From an uncultured Faecalibacterium sp. (GTDB taxonomy: Bacteria > Bacillota > Clostridia > Oscillospirales > Ruminococcaceae), in contig CAKSYT010000008.1 of NCBI GenBank assembly GCA_934524985.1, forward strand, positions 14,886-78,885: a stretch of 64,000 bases of DNA, in the 5' to 3' direction. Under the pieces are notes generated by a model. That model was given only the letters and a program-made list of their open reading frames with translations, did no database searches and was not told the DNA's origin. Below, one piece after another: positions 52,540 through 60,650 of this stretch. Within the stretch, counting starts at the first letter, position 1; each line of letters begins with the position of its first letter. A program made the position numbers and the translations under genes.

Positions 52540-52676
52540 GAACCCTCTCAGTCATCGCTGCGCGATGCCAGCTCCCCCGAGGGGGGAGCTGGCATCGCGC
52601 TGACCGTGAGATGCGTAAAAGCTCCCCCTTCGGGGGAGCTGGCTGCGACCAGCGGGAGCAGACTGAGAGGGTTTGT
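52540..52676. repeat. Complete element B unit
   Basis: The simplest full unit: CCCTCTCAGTCATCGC-TGC-GCGATG-CCAGCTCCCCC-GAG-GGGGGAGCTGG, a ~40 bp spacer, then GCTCCCCCTTCGGGGGAGC, a last stem region and GACTGAGAGGG. The gap 52321-52539 shows only a long-range CCGCAGCC/GGCTGCGG pairing before TTTTTT (52455-52528). Confidence 0.85.
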
Positions 52677-52708
52677 CGGACGCGGCGGCGTGCCCCAACA
52701 ACGCCAAA

Positions 52709-52744
52709 GCAGCCAGACCGCCCCGGGCGGGGCAGTCTGGCTGC
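52709..52744 (-). terminator. Terminator-like hairpin after the histidine kinase gene
   Basis: GCAGCCAGACTGCCCC on the minus strand pairs with GGGGCGGTCTGGCTGC; only TTTGG follows, so efficiency is uncertain. Confidence 0.65.
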
Positions 52745-52750
52745 GGAATC

Positions 52751-54280
52751 TTATTCTACCGGCTTCATGCTGGCGGGGTCCTCCACCGCGCCGGGCTGAC
52801 CGGCGGCGTCCGGCAGACGCTTCATGCCGCCGGGGTTGGGGGAACAGGTGGGCAGGGTGAACACAAAGCGGCACCACTCGCCCTGCTGGCTCTCCACGCG
52901 GATCTGCCCGCCGGACAGATTGACCAGCACCTTGCAGATGTTCAGCCCAAGGCCGGAGCCGCGGGCGTGCAGGCCACGGGAGCGGTCCTCCTTGTAGAAC
53001 CGCTCGAACACATAGGGCAGCGCCTCCGGGCTGATGCCCTGCCCGGAGTTCCAGATGGAGATCTCGGCCTCGGGGCCAAGCTTTTCCACGCTGAAGCGGA
53101 TGGTGCCGCCCGCCGGGGTGAACTTGATGGCGTTGTCCAGCAGGTTATACGCCACCTGATGGATCAGGTCGGGGTCGGCGTAGACCAGCACCTTTTCGTC
53201 CATGGTCAGGCCTTCCAGCTCGATCATGCCGTCGTTGATGCGCTGCTCTGCCGCCAGCGCCACGCCGGTCAGGGTCTCCCAGATATTGAACATCCGGGCG
53301 TTCACCTGATACTCCCCGCTTTCCAGCTTGGAGAGATCCAGCATATTCTGGATGAGCCGCGCCAGACGCCCGGTCTCCTCGCTGACCAGCTGCAAATAGT
53401 GGTTCTGCATCTCGGGCGGGATGGTACCGTCCAGAATGCCGTCCACAAAGCCCTTGATGGTGGTCATAGGGGTGCGCAGCTCGTGGGCGATGTTGCCCAT
53501 GAACTGTCCCCGGGAGTTATCGTTGGACTGGATATTCTCCGCCATCTGGTTGAAGGTGCGGGCAAGGTCTGCCACCTCGCCGTCGCCCTCCACGCCCTCC
53601 ACGCGGACGGAGAGGTCGCCGCCGCCAAAGCGCTGGGCGGCATCGGTCACCTTTTGCAGCGGGTCGGTGAGCTGACGCATCAACAGGCGGGTCAGCACGC
53701 TGGCGCACAGCAGCATCACGCAGGCGGACATGAGGAAGTTGGACCAGAACTGCTGCTTAAAGTCGGTAAGCTGCGCGCCGGAGGAGCACAAAAACAGCCA
53801 GCCGCTGCACGGGCTCTGGCCGTCGATGGTCTGCACCACCGAGATATAGCTTTTTTCGGTCAGTGCACCGCCCAAGTCGCTGAAGGCGTGGTAGTGCCGG
53901 GCGTCCGGGTCTGCCACTGCGTTGGCGCGCTGGCAGATATCCAGCGGCACGGTGCCGGTGGTAAGCTTTGCCGGGTCGGAAGCGATGAGCACATTGCCCT
54001 GTCCGTCCGTGAAGAACAGATAGGCCTCGGCGCTCTCGCCGATGATCTCCAGCTTGGTGTTCAAAGCGTCCAGTTCTGCGCCCTGCGGCATGGTCTCGCT
54101 GTTTACCAGGTACTCTGCGGTGCGCTTGGCAACGTTTACCACCTGATCCAGCGTTTCGTAGCGATCCTTCGCAAAATAGCTTTTGAACAATACCCACTCC
54201 GAGCAGCCCATCAGCACGATGCCCAGCACCATCAGGGTGGACACCATGGAGAAAAAGGCTGTGGAGATACTTTTACGCAT
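52751..54280 (-). CDS. Sensor histidine kinase
   Basis: 509 aa. Two membrane segments (~10-32, ~160-185) flank an extracytoplasmic sensor domain (~35-160); then HAMP (~185-240), HisKA with NIAHELRTPMTTIKG (phospho-His ~265), and HATPase_c with IWNSGQGISPEALPYVFERFYK and GSGLGLNICK. Paired with the OmpR-type regulator just upstream through a one-base TAATG overlap. The signal is unknown. Confidence 0.93.
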   Translation of the reverse strand: MRKSISTAFFSMVSTLMVLGIVLMGCSEWVLFKSYFAKDRYETLDQVVNVAKRTAEYLVNSETMPQGAELDALNTKLEIIGESAEAYLFFTDGQGNVLIASDPAKLTTGTVPLDICQRANAVADPDARHYHAFSDLGGALTEKSYISVVQTIDGQSPCSGWLFLCSSGAQLTDFKQQFWSNFLMSACVMLLCASVLTRLLMRQLTDPLQKVTDAAQRFGGGDLSVRVEGVEGDGEVADLARTFNQMAENIQSNDNSRGQFMGNIAHELRTPMTTIKGFVDGILDGTIPPEMQNHYLQLVSEETGRLARLIQNMLDLSKLESGEYQVNARMFNIWETLTGVALAAEQRINDGMIELEGLTMDEKVLVYADPDLIHQVAYNLLDNAIKFTPAGGTIRFSVEKLGPEAEISIWNSGQGISPEALPYVFERFYKEDRSRGLHARGSGLGLNICKVLVNLSGGQIRVESQQGEWCRFVFTLPTCSPNPGGMKRLPDAAGQPGAVEDPASMKPVE

Positions 54281-54978
54281 TACTGACGCACCTCGAACTT
54301 ATAGCCCACGCCCCAGACGGTTTTCAGTTCCCACTTATCGGAAGCACCGGCCAGCTTTTCGCGCAGGCGCTTGACGTGGACATCAATGGTGCGGCTGTCG
54401 CCGTAGTATTCAAAGCCCCACACCTCGTCCAGCAGCTGGTCGCGGGTGTACACGCGGTTGGGGTGGGAGGCCAGACAGTTCAGCAGCTCCAGCTCCTTGG
54501 GGGGAGCCTCCACCACCTTGCCCTTGACCCGCAGCTCGTAGCTGTTCATATCCAGCCGGAGGTTATCGAACTCGATAACGCCCTCGGTGCTCTCGGCGGC
54601 AGCGGAGGTCGTCTGGCAGCGGCGCAGCACCGCCTTGATGCGGGCCACCACCTCTTTTGCGTCAAAGGGCTTTACCATGTAATCGTCTGCACCCAGTTCC
54701 AAGCCCAGCACCTTGTCAAAGGTCTCGCCCTTGGCGGTAAGCATCATTACCGGGGTGTTGCCCGCCTTGCGGATGCGGCGGCAGACCTCAAGGCCGTCCA
54801 TGCGGGGCATCATCACGTCCAGCAGCACCATGTCCGGCTTGACCGCGTTGAACTTTTCCAGTCCATCTTCGCCATCGTTCGCCACCGTGACCTGATAACC
54901 CTCCTTGGTCAGGTACAGCCGCAGCAGCTCGCAGATGTTGGCGTCGTCGTCCACCACAAGGATCTTTTCGTTTGCCAT
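54280..54978 (-). CDS. OmpR-family response regulator
   Basis: 232 aa. Receiver domain (~3-118) with VVDDDAN acidic pocket, PDMVLLDVMMPRMDG (phospho-Asp ~53), TAKGE and KPFDAKEV; C-terminal winged helix (~135-230; LDMNSYELRVKGK, HPNRVYTRDQLLDEVWGFEYYGDSRTIDVHVKRLREKL in pieces). Activated by the downstream kinase. A TATAAT (55064-55059, minus) upstream is a likely -10. Confidence 0.95.
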   Translation of the reverse strand: MANEKILVVDDDANICELLRLYLTKEGYQVTVANDGEDGLEKFNAVKPDMVLLDVMMPRMDGLEVCRRIRKAGNTPVMMLTAKGETFDKVLGLELGADDYMVKPFDAKEVVARIKAVLRRCQTTSAAAESTEGVIEFDNLRLDMNSYELRVKGKVVEAPPKELELLNCLASHPNRVYTRDQLLDEVWGFEYYGDSRTIDVHVKRLREKLAGASDKWELKTVWGVGYKFEVRQ

Positions 54979-55132
54979 AAGTGTTTTCCTCCCCTTTTAT
55001 GCAGGTTTTTGTTGTATTTGCAGCCCTTCCGGGCGTTTTGACAGGCTCTTACCCTTCTATTATACGGGACAGTTATGACAAAATAAAGAAGGAAGTGTAT
55101 GTTTTTTCACATTTCTGCCCGCGCAGCAGCGC

Positions 55133-55186
55133 TATCGGCAAGAAACGTTTGCAGCAGAACCTCCGAAATTTGATTTCTTGCCGATA
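55133..55186. repeat. 13 bp inverted repeat between the two-component system and ychF
   Basis: TATCGGCAAGAAA (55133-55145) and TTTCTTGCCGATA (55174-55186) are exact complements, 28 bp apart, without a T run. It may be a regulatory dyad for either divergent transcript. Confidence 0.7.
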
Positions 55187-55236
55187 AGCCATCCCGGATT
55201 ATTTCAGGATTCTGTATTCAAGATAGCCCCGCCCCC

Positions 55237-55265
55237 TTGCGCTGGCGGGGTTCATCGCGTATAAT
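55237..55265 (+). promoter_or_regulatory. Promoter of ychF
   Basis: TTGCGC (55237-55242), 17 bp, TATAAT (55260-55265). Confidence 0.8.
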
Positions 55266-55312
55266 GGTAGATGTATCGTTATGCCAAAAAACGTGTAAGG
55301 AGCGTATTTTAT

Positions 55313-56446
55313 ATGAAGTTAGGTATCGTCGGCCTGCCCAACGTGGGCAAGTCCACTCTGTTCAACGCCATCACCTCCACCAAGAATGCGGAGGCTGCAA
55401 ACTATCCCTTCTGCACCATCGAGCCGAACTCCGGCATCGTGGCGGTGCCGGACAAGCGGCTGGACAAGCTGGCCGAGATCTGGCAGACCAACAAAAAGAC
55501 CCCCGCCATCGTGGAGTTCGTGGACATTGCGGGTCTTGTGAAGGGTGCAAGTCAGGGCGCAGGCCTTGGCAACAAGTTCCTTGGCCATATCCGCGAGTGC
55601 GACGCCATCGTGCACGTTGTGCGCTGCTTTGACGATGACAACATCATCCATGTGGTGGAGGATGTGACCAAGGCCGAGGCTGTGGACCCCATTGCCGATA
55701 TTGAGGCCATCGACTACGAGCTGATCCTCTCCGACCTTGAGGTGGTGCAGAACCGCGCAGGCCGCATGGCAAAGGCTGCCAAGAGCGGCAACAACAAGGG
55801 CGCTGCCGCCGAAGCCGCTTGGCTGCAGCAGCTGGCCGACCACCTGAGCACCGGCAAGCCCGCCCGCAGCTTCGATTTTGACCCCGCCGACACCGAGCAG
55901 CAGACCGTGCTGCACGAGATGGGTCTGCTGAGCGCAAAGCCGGTGCTGTACGCCTGCAACGTGGGCGAGGATGACCTGATGGAGGGCATCGAGAACAACA
56001 AGTACGTCCCGCTGGTGGCTGCCCGCGCCAAGGAGGAGGACGCCCGTTACATCCCCATCTGCGCCAAGACCGAGGAGGATATCGCGGATTACAGCCCCGA
56101 GGAAAAGAAGGCGTTCCTTGCCGAGATGGGCATCGAGGCCAGCGGTCTGGACAACCTGATCACCGCCAGCTACGACCTGCTGGGTCTGATCTCCTTCCTG
56201 ACCGACGGCAAGAAGGAGTGCCGCGCATGGACCATCCGCAAGGGCACCAAGGCCCCGCAGGCTGCCGGTAAGATCCACAGCGACTTCGAGCGCGGCTTCA
56301 TCCGCGCCAGCGTCATCGGCTATAACGATCTGGAAGCCAACAACTTCGACTACGCCGCCGTCAAGGCCAAGGGCTTACAGCGCACCGAGGGCAAGGAGTA
56401 CGTTGTGCACGATGGCGATGTCATCGAGTTCCTGTTTAATGTTTAA
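55313..56446 (+). CDS. ychF: Redox-regulated ATPase YchF (Obg-like)
   Basis: 377 aa from the ATG at 55313 (TAAGGAG upstream). Starts [21 protein letters not shown] (P loop), then [22 protein letters not shown] (G3) and a C-terminal TGS domain ([30 protein letters not shown] in pieces; [14 protein letters not shown] is diagnostic). Binds ATP rather than GTP and associates with ribosomes; roles in stress and translation fidelity are reported for the family. Confidence 0.96.
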   Translation: MKLGIVGLPNVGKSTLFNAITSTKNAEAANYPFCTIEPNSGIVAVPDKRLDKLAEIWQTNKKTPAIVEFVDIAGLVKGASQGAGLGNKFLGHIRECDAIVHVVRCFDDDNIIHVVEDVTKAEAVDPIADIEAIDYELILSDLEVVQNRAGRMAKAAKSGNNKGAAAEAAWLQQLADHLSTGKPARSFDFDPADTEQQTVLHEMGLLSAKPVLYACNVGEDDLMEGIENNKYVPLVAARAKEEDARYIPICAKTEEDIADYSPEEKKAFLAEMGIEASGLDNLITASYDLLGLISFLTDGKKECRAWTIRKGTKAPQAAGKIHSDFERGFIRASVIGYNDLEANNFDYAAVKAKGLQRTEGKEYVVHDGDVIEFLFNV

Positions 56447-56450
56447 AGGA

Positions 56451-56586
56451 GAAACCCTCTCAGTCAAAACCTGACGGTTTTGCCAGCTCCCCCGAGGGGG
56501 GAGCTTTATTGCAGCAAACCGGAAGCGTCATAAAAGCTCCCCCATTCGGGGGAGCTGGCATCGCGCAGCGATGACTGAGAGGGTTC
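56451..56586. repeat. Complete element B unit after ychF
   Basis: CCCTCTCAGTCAAAACC-TGAC-GGTTTTGCCAG at one end and stem CATCGC-GCA-GCGATG then GACTGAGAGGG at the other. It begins within 5 bp of the ychF stop. Confidence 0.85.
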
Positions 56587-56591
56587 GTTCC

Positions 56592-56708
56592 AGACCCTTC
56601 CCGTGAAAAGTGGAACCCGAAACGCCACAGGCGTTTCGGGTTCCTGAATTAAAAAGAATCATTCCTCTGAATATGGCCAAAGCGCACGCGGCGGCCATTT
56701 TTGATCGT
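56592..56708 (-). repeat. Element A copy 7 (stem III missing)
   Basis: Stem II GGAACCCGAAACGCC (56612-56626), loop ACA, GGCGTTTCGGGTTCC (56630-56644), 15 bp perfect. Stem I ATGGCC/GGCCAT. Its end touches the ribosome site of the next gene. Confidence 0.85.
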
Positions 56709-56725
56709 AAAAGGAGCTTATTACC

Positions 56726-57409
56726 ATGATCTTTGGTATTATGGGCGCTATGCCCGATGAAGTAGACCAGCTGTGTGCAAAGCTGGAAAATGTCACCGTT
56801 GAGCCCTACGGCGGCGTGGAGTACCACAAGGGTACGCTGGCCGGCAAGCAGGTGGTGGTGTGCTGCGCCGGTATGGGCAAGGCCAACGCCGCCGCCACCA
56901 CGCAGGTGCTCATCACCAAGTTCGGCGCGGAGAAGATCATCTTCTCCGGCATTGCAGGCAACATGACCAGCAAGATCGGCATCGGCGATGTGGTCATCGG
57001 CAAAACGGTGCTGTACCACGACGCCCAGCTGGATATGATCTGCCAGAACCCGCCGTTCCTGAAAGAGTACACCGGCGACCCGGAGCTGATCGCCGCCGCC
57101 GAAGCCGCCTGCGCCGAAGCCGGGGTAAAGGCACTGGTGGGCAAGATCGCCACCGGTGATCTGTTCGTGGGCGACAGCGAGACGAAGGCCGCCATTGAAG
57201 CCAAGTGCGCCCCGGACTGCGTGGAGATGGAGGGCGCTGCGGTAAGCCAGATCGCCGCCAAGAACGGCGTACCCTGCGTCATCCTGCGCGCCATGAGCGA
57301 CAACGCCGACGAGGACGGCCACGAGGTGCTGGTGGTGAAGAAGTTCTCCATCAGCGAGTATGTCGCCACCGCCACCAAAATCGTGGCAGCGATGGTGGAA
57401 AAGCTGTAA
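56726..57409 (+). CDS. mtnN: 5'-methylthioadenosine/S-adenosylhomocysteine nucleosidase
   Basis: 227 aa, normal length. Nucleoside phosphorylase fold: IFGIMGAMPDEVDQL start, GMGKANAAATTQ, FSGIAGN, VEMEGAAVSQIA with the conserved Glu, and RAMSDNADED with the catalytic Asp. It splits MTA and SAH to adenine and thiosugars, feeding methyl recycling and possibly AI-2 synthesis. AAAGGAGC lies just upstream, inside the edge of element A copy 7. Confidence 0.95.
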   Translation: MIFGIMGAMPDEVDQLCAKLENVTVEPYGGVEYHKGTLAGKQVVVCCAGMGKANAAATTQVLITKFGAEKIIFSGIAGNMTSKIGIGDVVIGKTVLYHDAQLDMICQNPPFLKEYTGDPELIAAAEAACAEAGVKALVGKIATGDLFVGDSETKAAIEAKCAPDCVEMEGAAVSQIAAKNGVPCVILRAMSDNADEDGHEVLVVKKFSISEYVATATKIVAAMVEKL

Positions 57410-57423
57410 AAATCATAGAAACA

Positions 57424-57460
57424 AAAACAGCCAGACCGGCAGTGCCGGTCTGGCTGTTTT
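57424..57460. terminator. Bidirectional terminator
   Basis: AAAACAGCCAGACCGGC-AGT-GCCGGTCTGGCTGTTTT, perfect; shared by mtnN and the convergent P-type ATPase. Confidence 0.95.
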
Positions 57461-57469
57461 GCATTTATG

Positions 57470-59353
57470 TCAGTTTTTGGTCAGGTCTTTGGTATACAGG
57501 GCGCGGGTGGCGTTGAGCACGGCAATGACCATCACGCCCACGTCCGCAAAGATGGCTGCCCACATTCCGGCAATGCCCAGTGCGCCCAGCAGCAGGCACA
57601 GTGCCTTGATGCCCAGTGCGAACACGATGTTCTGGTGCACGATGCGCAGGGTGCGGCGGGCAATGCGCATGGCCAGCGCGATCTTTGCGGGGTCGTCATC
57701 CATCAGCACCACGTCTGCGGCCTCGATGGCGGCGTCCGAACCCAATGCACCCATTGCAATGCCCACGTCTGCGCGGGACAGCACCGGCGCGTCGTTGATG
57801 CCGTCACCCACAAAGGCAAGGTTCTCCTTGGGCTGCTTTTCGGCAAGCAGTTTTTCGATCTGGTCTACCTTGTCGCCGGGCAAAAGACCGGCGTGGTACT
57901 CGTCCAGACCCAGCTGCTGCGCCACTGCCTGTGCCACCGGCTGTGCATCGCCGGTCAGCATGACCGTCTTGCGCACACCGGAAGCCTTCAGAGCGCGGAT
58001 GGCTTCGGCGCTGTGGGGCTTTACCACGTCCGCAATGAGCAGATAACCTGCGTAGCTGCCCTCCACGGCAACGTGCACGATGGTGCCCACGCCCTCCACG
58101 GCGGGGACGGTCAGCCCCAGCTTTTCCATCAGGCGGGCGTTGCCGGCGGCAACGGTCTTGCCGTCCACCTTTGCGGTCACGCCATGACCGCCCAGCTCCT
58201 GCACGTCCGTGACCCGGGCGGCGTCGATGGGCTTGCCGTAGGCGGCCTTGATGCTCAGGGAGATGGGGTGCTTGGACCAGCTTTCCGCCAGCGCAGCGGC
58301 CTCCACCAGCGCGGCGTCGGTCACGCCCTCGGCGGGGTGGATGCCGGTCACTTTAAAGGTGCCCTGCGTCAGGGTGCCGGTCTTATCGAACACCACAACG
58401 CCGGTGTTGGCAAGCTCTTCCAGATAGGTAGAGCCTTTGATGAGGATGCCGCAGGAGGAAGCGCCGCCGATGCCGCCGAAGAAGCTCAGCGGGATGGAGA
58501 TGACCAGCGCACAGGGGCAGCTGATGACAAGGAAGGTCAAAGCGCGGTAGACCCAATCGCCAAAGCGGGCGGGCTGTCCCATGAGCAGCAGCACCACCGG
58601 CGGCAGAAGGGCCAGCGCCAGTGCGCCGTAGCAGACGGCGGGGGTGTACACCCGGGCAAAGCGGGTGATAAAGTTTTCCGCCCGGGCCTTTTTCATGCTG
58701 GAATTTTCCACAAGATCGAGAATTTTAGAGACGGTGGATTCGCCGAATTCCTTGGTGGTGCGTACCTTCAGCAGGCCGGTCATGTTCACACAGCCGCTGA
58801 TGACCTCGTCCCCGGCGTTCACGTCCCGGGGCAGGCTTTCGCCGGTCAGGGCGGCGGTGTTCAGGGCGGAACTGCCCTCCACGATGACGCCGTCAATGGG
58901 CACCCGCTCGCCGGGCTGCACCACGATGACGGTGCCCACCTCGACCTCGTCCGGGTCTACCTGCTCCAGCTTGCCGTCCTCGCCCTCAATATTGGCGTAG
59001 TCCGGGCGGATATCCATCAGGCTGGCAATGCTCTGGCGGCTCTTGCCCACGGCCACGCTCTGGAACAGTTCGCCGATCTGGTAGAAGATGATAACGGCGC
59101 AGCCCTCCACATAATCGCCCAGCGCAAACGCGCCCACGGTGGCCACTGCCATCAGGAAGCACTCGTCAAAGGGCTGGCGGTTCTTGATGCCCTTCAGCGC
59201 CTTGCGCAGCACGTCCCAGCCCACCACAAGGTAGGGGATGCAGTAGAGCACCAGCTCTACCGGCATGGGCAAGGCAGGCAAAAGCTTGAGCACGATCACC
59301 AGCGCCACGGCGATCAGGATGCGCTCAAGGGTCTTTTTTTGTTTCTTGTTCAT
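57470..59353 (-). CDS. Heavy-metal P1B-type ATPase (zinc/cadmium type)
   Basis: 627 aa from the ATG at 59353. It lacks N-terminal metal-binding domains; a separate HMA protein is encoded upstream. Motifs: TGES actuator (AALTGESLP), SCPCALV membrane metal site, DKTGTLTQG phosphorylation site, SKHPIS (HP locus), MLTGDAQPVA and VGDGINDAPVL. The last helices carry IFADVGVMVIAVLNATR, as in ZntA/CadA. Exports Zn/Cd/Pb. Part of an ArsR-HMA-ATPase set under metal control. Confidence 0.94.
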   Translation of the reverse strand: MNKKQKKTLERILIAVALVIVLKLLPALPMPVELVLYCIPYLVVGWDVLRKALKGIKNRQPFDECFLMAVATVGAFALGDYVEGCAVIIFYQIGELFQSVAVGKSRQSIASLMDIRPDYANIEGEDGKLEQVDPDEVEVGTVIVVQPGERVPIDGVIVEGSSALNTAALTGESLPRDVNAGDEVISGCVNMTGLLKVRTTKEFGESTVSKILDLVENSSMKKARAENFITRFARVYTPAVCYGALALALLPPVVLLLMGQPARFGDWVYRALTFLVISCPCALVISIPLSFFGGIGGASSCGILIKGSTYLEELANTGVVVFDKTGTLTQGTFKVTGIHPAEGVTDAALVEAAALAESWSKHPISLSIKAAYGKPIDAARVTDVQELGGHGVTAKVDGKTVAAGNARLMEKLGLTVPAVEGVGTIVHVAVEGSYAGYLLIADVVKPHSAEAIRALKASGVRKTVMLTGDAQPVAQAVAQQLGLDEYHAGLLPGDKVDQIEKLLAEKQPKENLAFVGDGINDAPVLSRADVGIAMGALGSDAAIEAADVVLMDDDPAKIALAMRIARRTLRIVHQNIVFALGIKALCLLLGALGIAGMWAAIFADVGVMVIAVLNATRALYTKDLTKN

Positions 59354-59399
59354 AAGCAACGCTCCTTGTTTTGCGGTGCAGCGGATGAAAAACGGGTGG

Positions 59400-59565
59400 T
59401 TTTCCACAGGTTTTTCGGCAAAAAATGGTTATTCCACAGTTTTACCCGCGTTTTCCACACAGTTTTCCTGTAAAAAAGCGCTTTTCCACGCTTCTTTTTC
59501 TCTTTTCCCACGAAACGTGTTGAAAACCCGGTGGAAATTGTTGAAAAGTGGCGGATTTTTCCACA
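59400..59565. other. Cluster of DnaA-box-like TTTTCCACA motifs
   Basis: TTTTCCACA occurs at 59400-59408, 59451-59459 and 59557-59565, with near matches TATTCCACA (59430-59438), TTTTCCACG (59482-59490) and TTTTCCCAC (59503-59511). All are on the plus strand. One base separates them from the DnaA consensus TTATCCACA. The 59354-59611 gap holds no convincing gene. Confidence 0.5.
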
Positions 59566-59611
59566 GAAAAACTCCCCCAGTCCACACCGACCGGGAGAGC
59601 TTTGCCGTACA

Positions 59612-59833
59612 TCAGATATCAAAGATCTCGCAGTCGTCCTCTACCTTCTTGCAGGCAGACAGCACGTTCTCCATGGTGGCGTGGGGGTCGGCACCCTCGG
59701 CAAACTCCACCTTCATCTTCTGGGTCATAAAGCTGACGGTAGCCTTTTCCACACCGGAAACGGTGTTGGCGGCATCCTCCATCTTCTGGGCGCAGTTGGC
59801 GCAGTCCACTTCGATCTTGTAGGTCTTTTTCAT
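59612..59833 (-). CDS. HMA-domain metal chaperone
   Basis: 73 aa from the ATG at 59833. A single ferredoxin-like HMA domain with the metal motif VDCANCAQKMEDA (C-x2-C). It likely delivers metal to, or acts as the detached N-terminal domain of, the P-type ATPase encoded next. It lies between the ArsR regulator and the ATPase. Confidence 0.92.
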   Translation of the reverse strand: MKKTYKIEVDCANCAQKMEDAANTVSGVEKATVSFMTQKMKVEFAEGADPHATMENVLSACKKVEDDCEIFDI

Positions 59834-59874
59834 AATAAGTACCAGCCTTTCTTTTTGTGCGGGCGTGTGCCCGG

Positions 59875-60210
59875 TCATTCTTCGATATGCTCCATCCCCA
59901 TGGAGAGGATGCTGCGCACATGGTCATCGTCCAGTGCGTAGAAAACAGTTTTGCCCTCCCGCCGGAAGCGCACAAGCTTGGAGTCCTTGAGCACCCGCAG
60001 CTGGTGGCTGACGGCAGACTGGCTCAGCTGCACGGCGTCCGCGATATCCTGCACGCAAAGCTCGCTGTCATGTAAAGCGTACAAGATCTTGATGCGGGTG
60101 GAATCGCCGAACACGCGGAACAGGTCTGCCAGTTCGTACAGCACCTCGTCGTCCGGCATCTCCACCGGCTGAGTCTCCTTTTCCGGTGCGGTCTGTTCTA
60201 ACCCGGTCAT
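59875..60210 (-). CDS. ArsR/SmtB-family metal-sensing repressor (CadC/CzrA-like)
   Basis: 111 aa from the ATG at 60210 (GGGAGG upstream). Winged helix with ELADLFRVFGDSTRIKILYAL, ELCVQDIADAVQLSQSAVSHQLRVLKDSKLV in pieces. The C-terminal helix has D-x-H-x10-H-x2-E (DDHVRSILSMGMEHIEE), the alpha-5 zinc site of CzrA/SmtB. It should release DNA when zinc or cadmium binds, turning on the HMA and ATPase genes. An operator dyad lies in its promoter. Confidence 0.94.
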   Translation of the reverse strand: MTGLEQTAPEKETQPVEMPDDEVLYELADLFRVFGDSTRIKILYALHDSELCVQDIADAVQLSQSAVSHQLRVLKDSKLVRFRREGKTVFYALDDDHVRSILSMGMEHIEE

Positions 60211-60236
60211 GCTGCCCTCCCCTTTCGTTTCGATAT

Positions 60237-60252
60237 ATGAGCATTTGTTCAT
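60237..60252. promoter_or_regulatory. ArsR-type operator
   Basis: ATGAGC-ATTT-GTTCAT, an imperfect dyad of the ATGAAC-N4-GTTCAT form, just downstream of the -10. A second half-site TTCATGATA follows. Confidence 0.65.
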
Positions 60253-60258
60253 GTGTTC

Positions 60259-60287
60259 ATGATAACACGCAGACAGCCCCCTGTCAA
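60259..60287 (-). promoter_or_regulatory. Promoter of the ArsR-HMA-ATPase genes
   Basis: Minus strand TTGACA (60287-60282), 17 bp, TATCAT (60264-60259). Confidence 0.8.
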
Positions 60288-60388
60288 GCAAAAAAAGCAA
60301 AGTTTTTTACATCGCCGTAAAATTGCTGAAAACCGCCGTAAAACGCAAAAAAGCTGCAAATTTAATTCGCAAGTTGGGTGCAGGTTTA

Positions 60389-60640
60389 CCCCCTCAGTCG
60401 CCTGCGGCGACAGCTCCCCCAAGGGGGAGCAAACCCTCTCAGGCGCTCCCGCGCCAGATTCCCCCTTTTGTCGCTGCGCGACATCTTCCCCCGGAGCGGG
60501 GGAAGTCTTTCCTCTCAGGGAGAGCCAAGGTCTAAGGCTCGTTGCTGAAGTTTTAAGTGTAATGAGAAAGTTCCCGGCAGTGCTCTTGCCTCTCCCTTTG
60601 GGAGAGGTGGCACGGCGTAAGCCGTGACGGAGAGGGCGCG
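60389..60640. repeat. Element B array between the metal system and the thioesterase
   Basis: Stems include GTCGCC-TGC-GGCGAC, GGCGC-TCCC-GCGCC, GTCGC-TGC-GCGAC and CACGGC-GTAA-GCCGTG. The minus-strand core reads GCACTGCCGGGAACTTTCTC. No gene is present in 60211-60955. Confidence 0.8.
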
Positions 60641-60650
60641 CACCCACTTT

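Noticed and set aside
57467-59473. A 668-codon plus-strand frame opposite the P-type ATPase
   Set aside because: Antisense shadow; all ATPase motifs are on the minus strand.
59350-59622. A 90-codon minus-strand frame in the TTTTCCACA region
   Set aside because: Its composition comes from the repeated TGTGGAAAA motif; no ribosome site; overlaps the end of the HMA gene.
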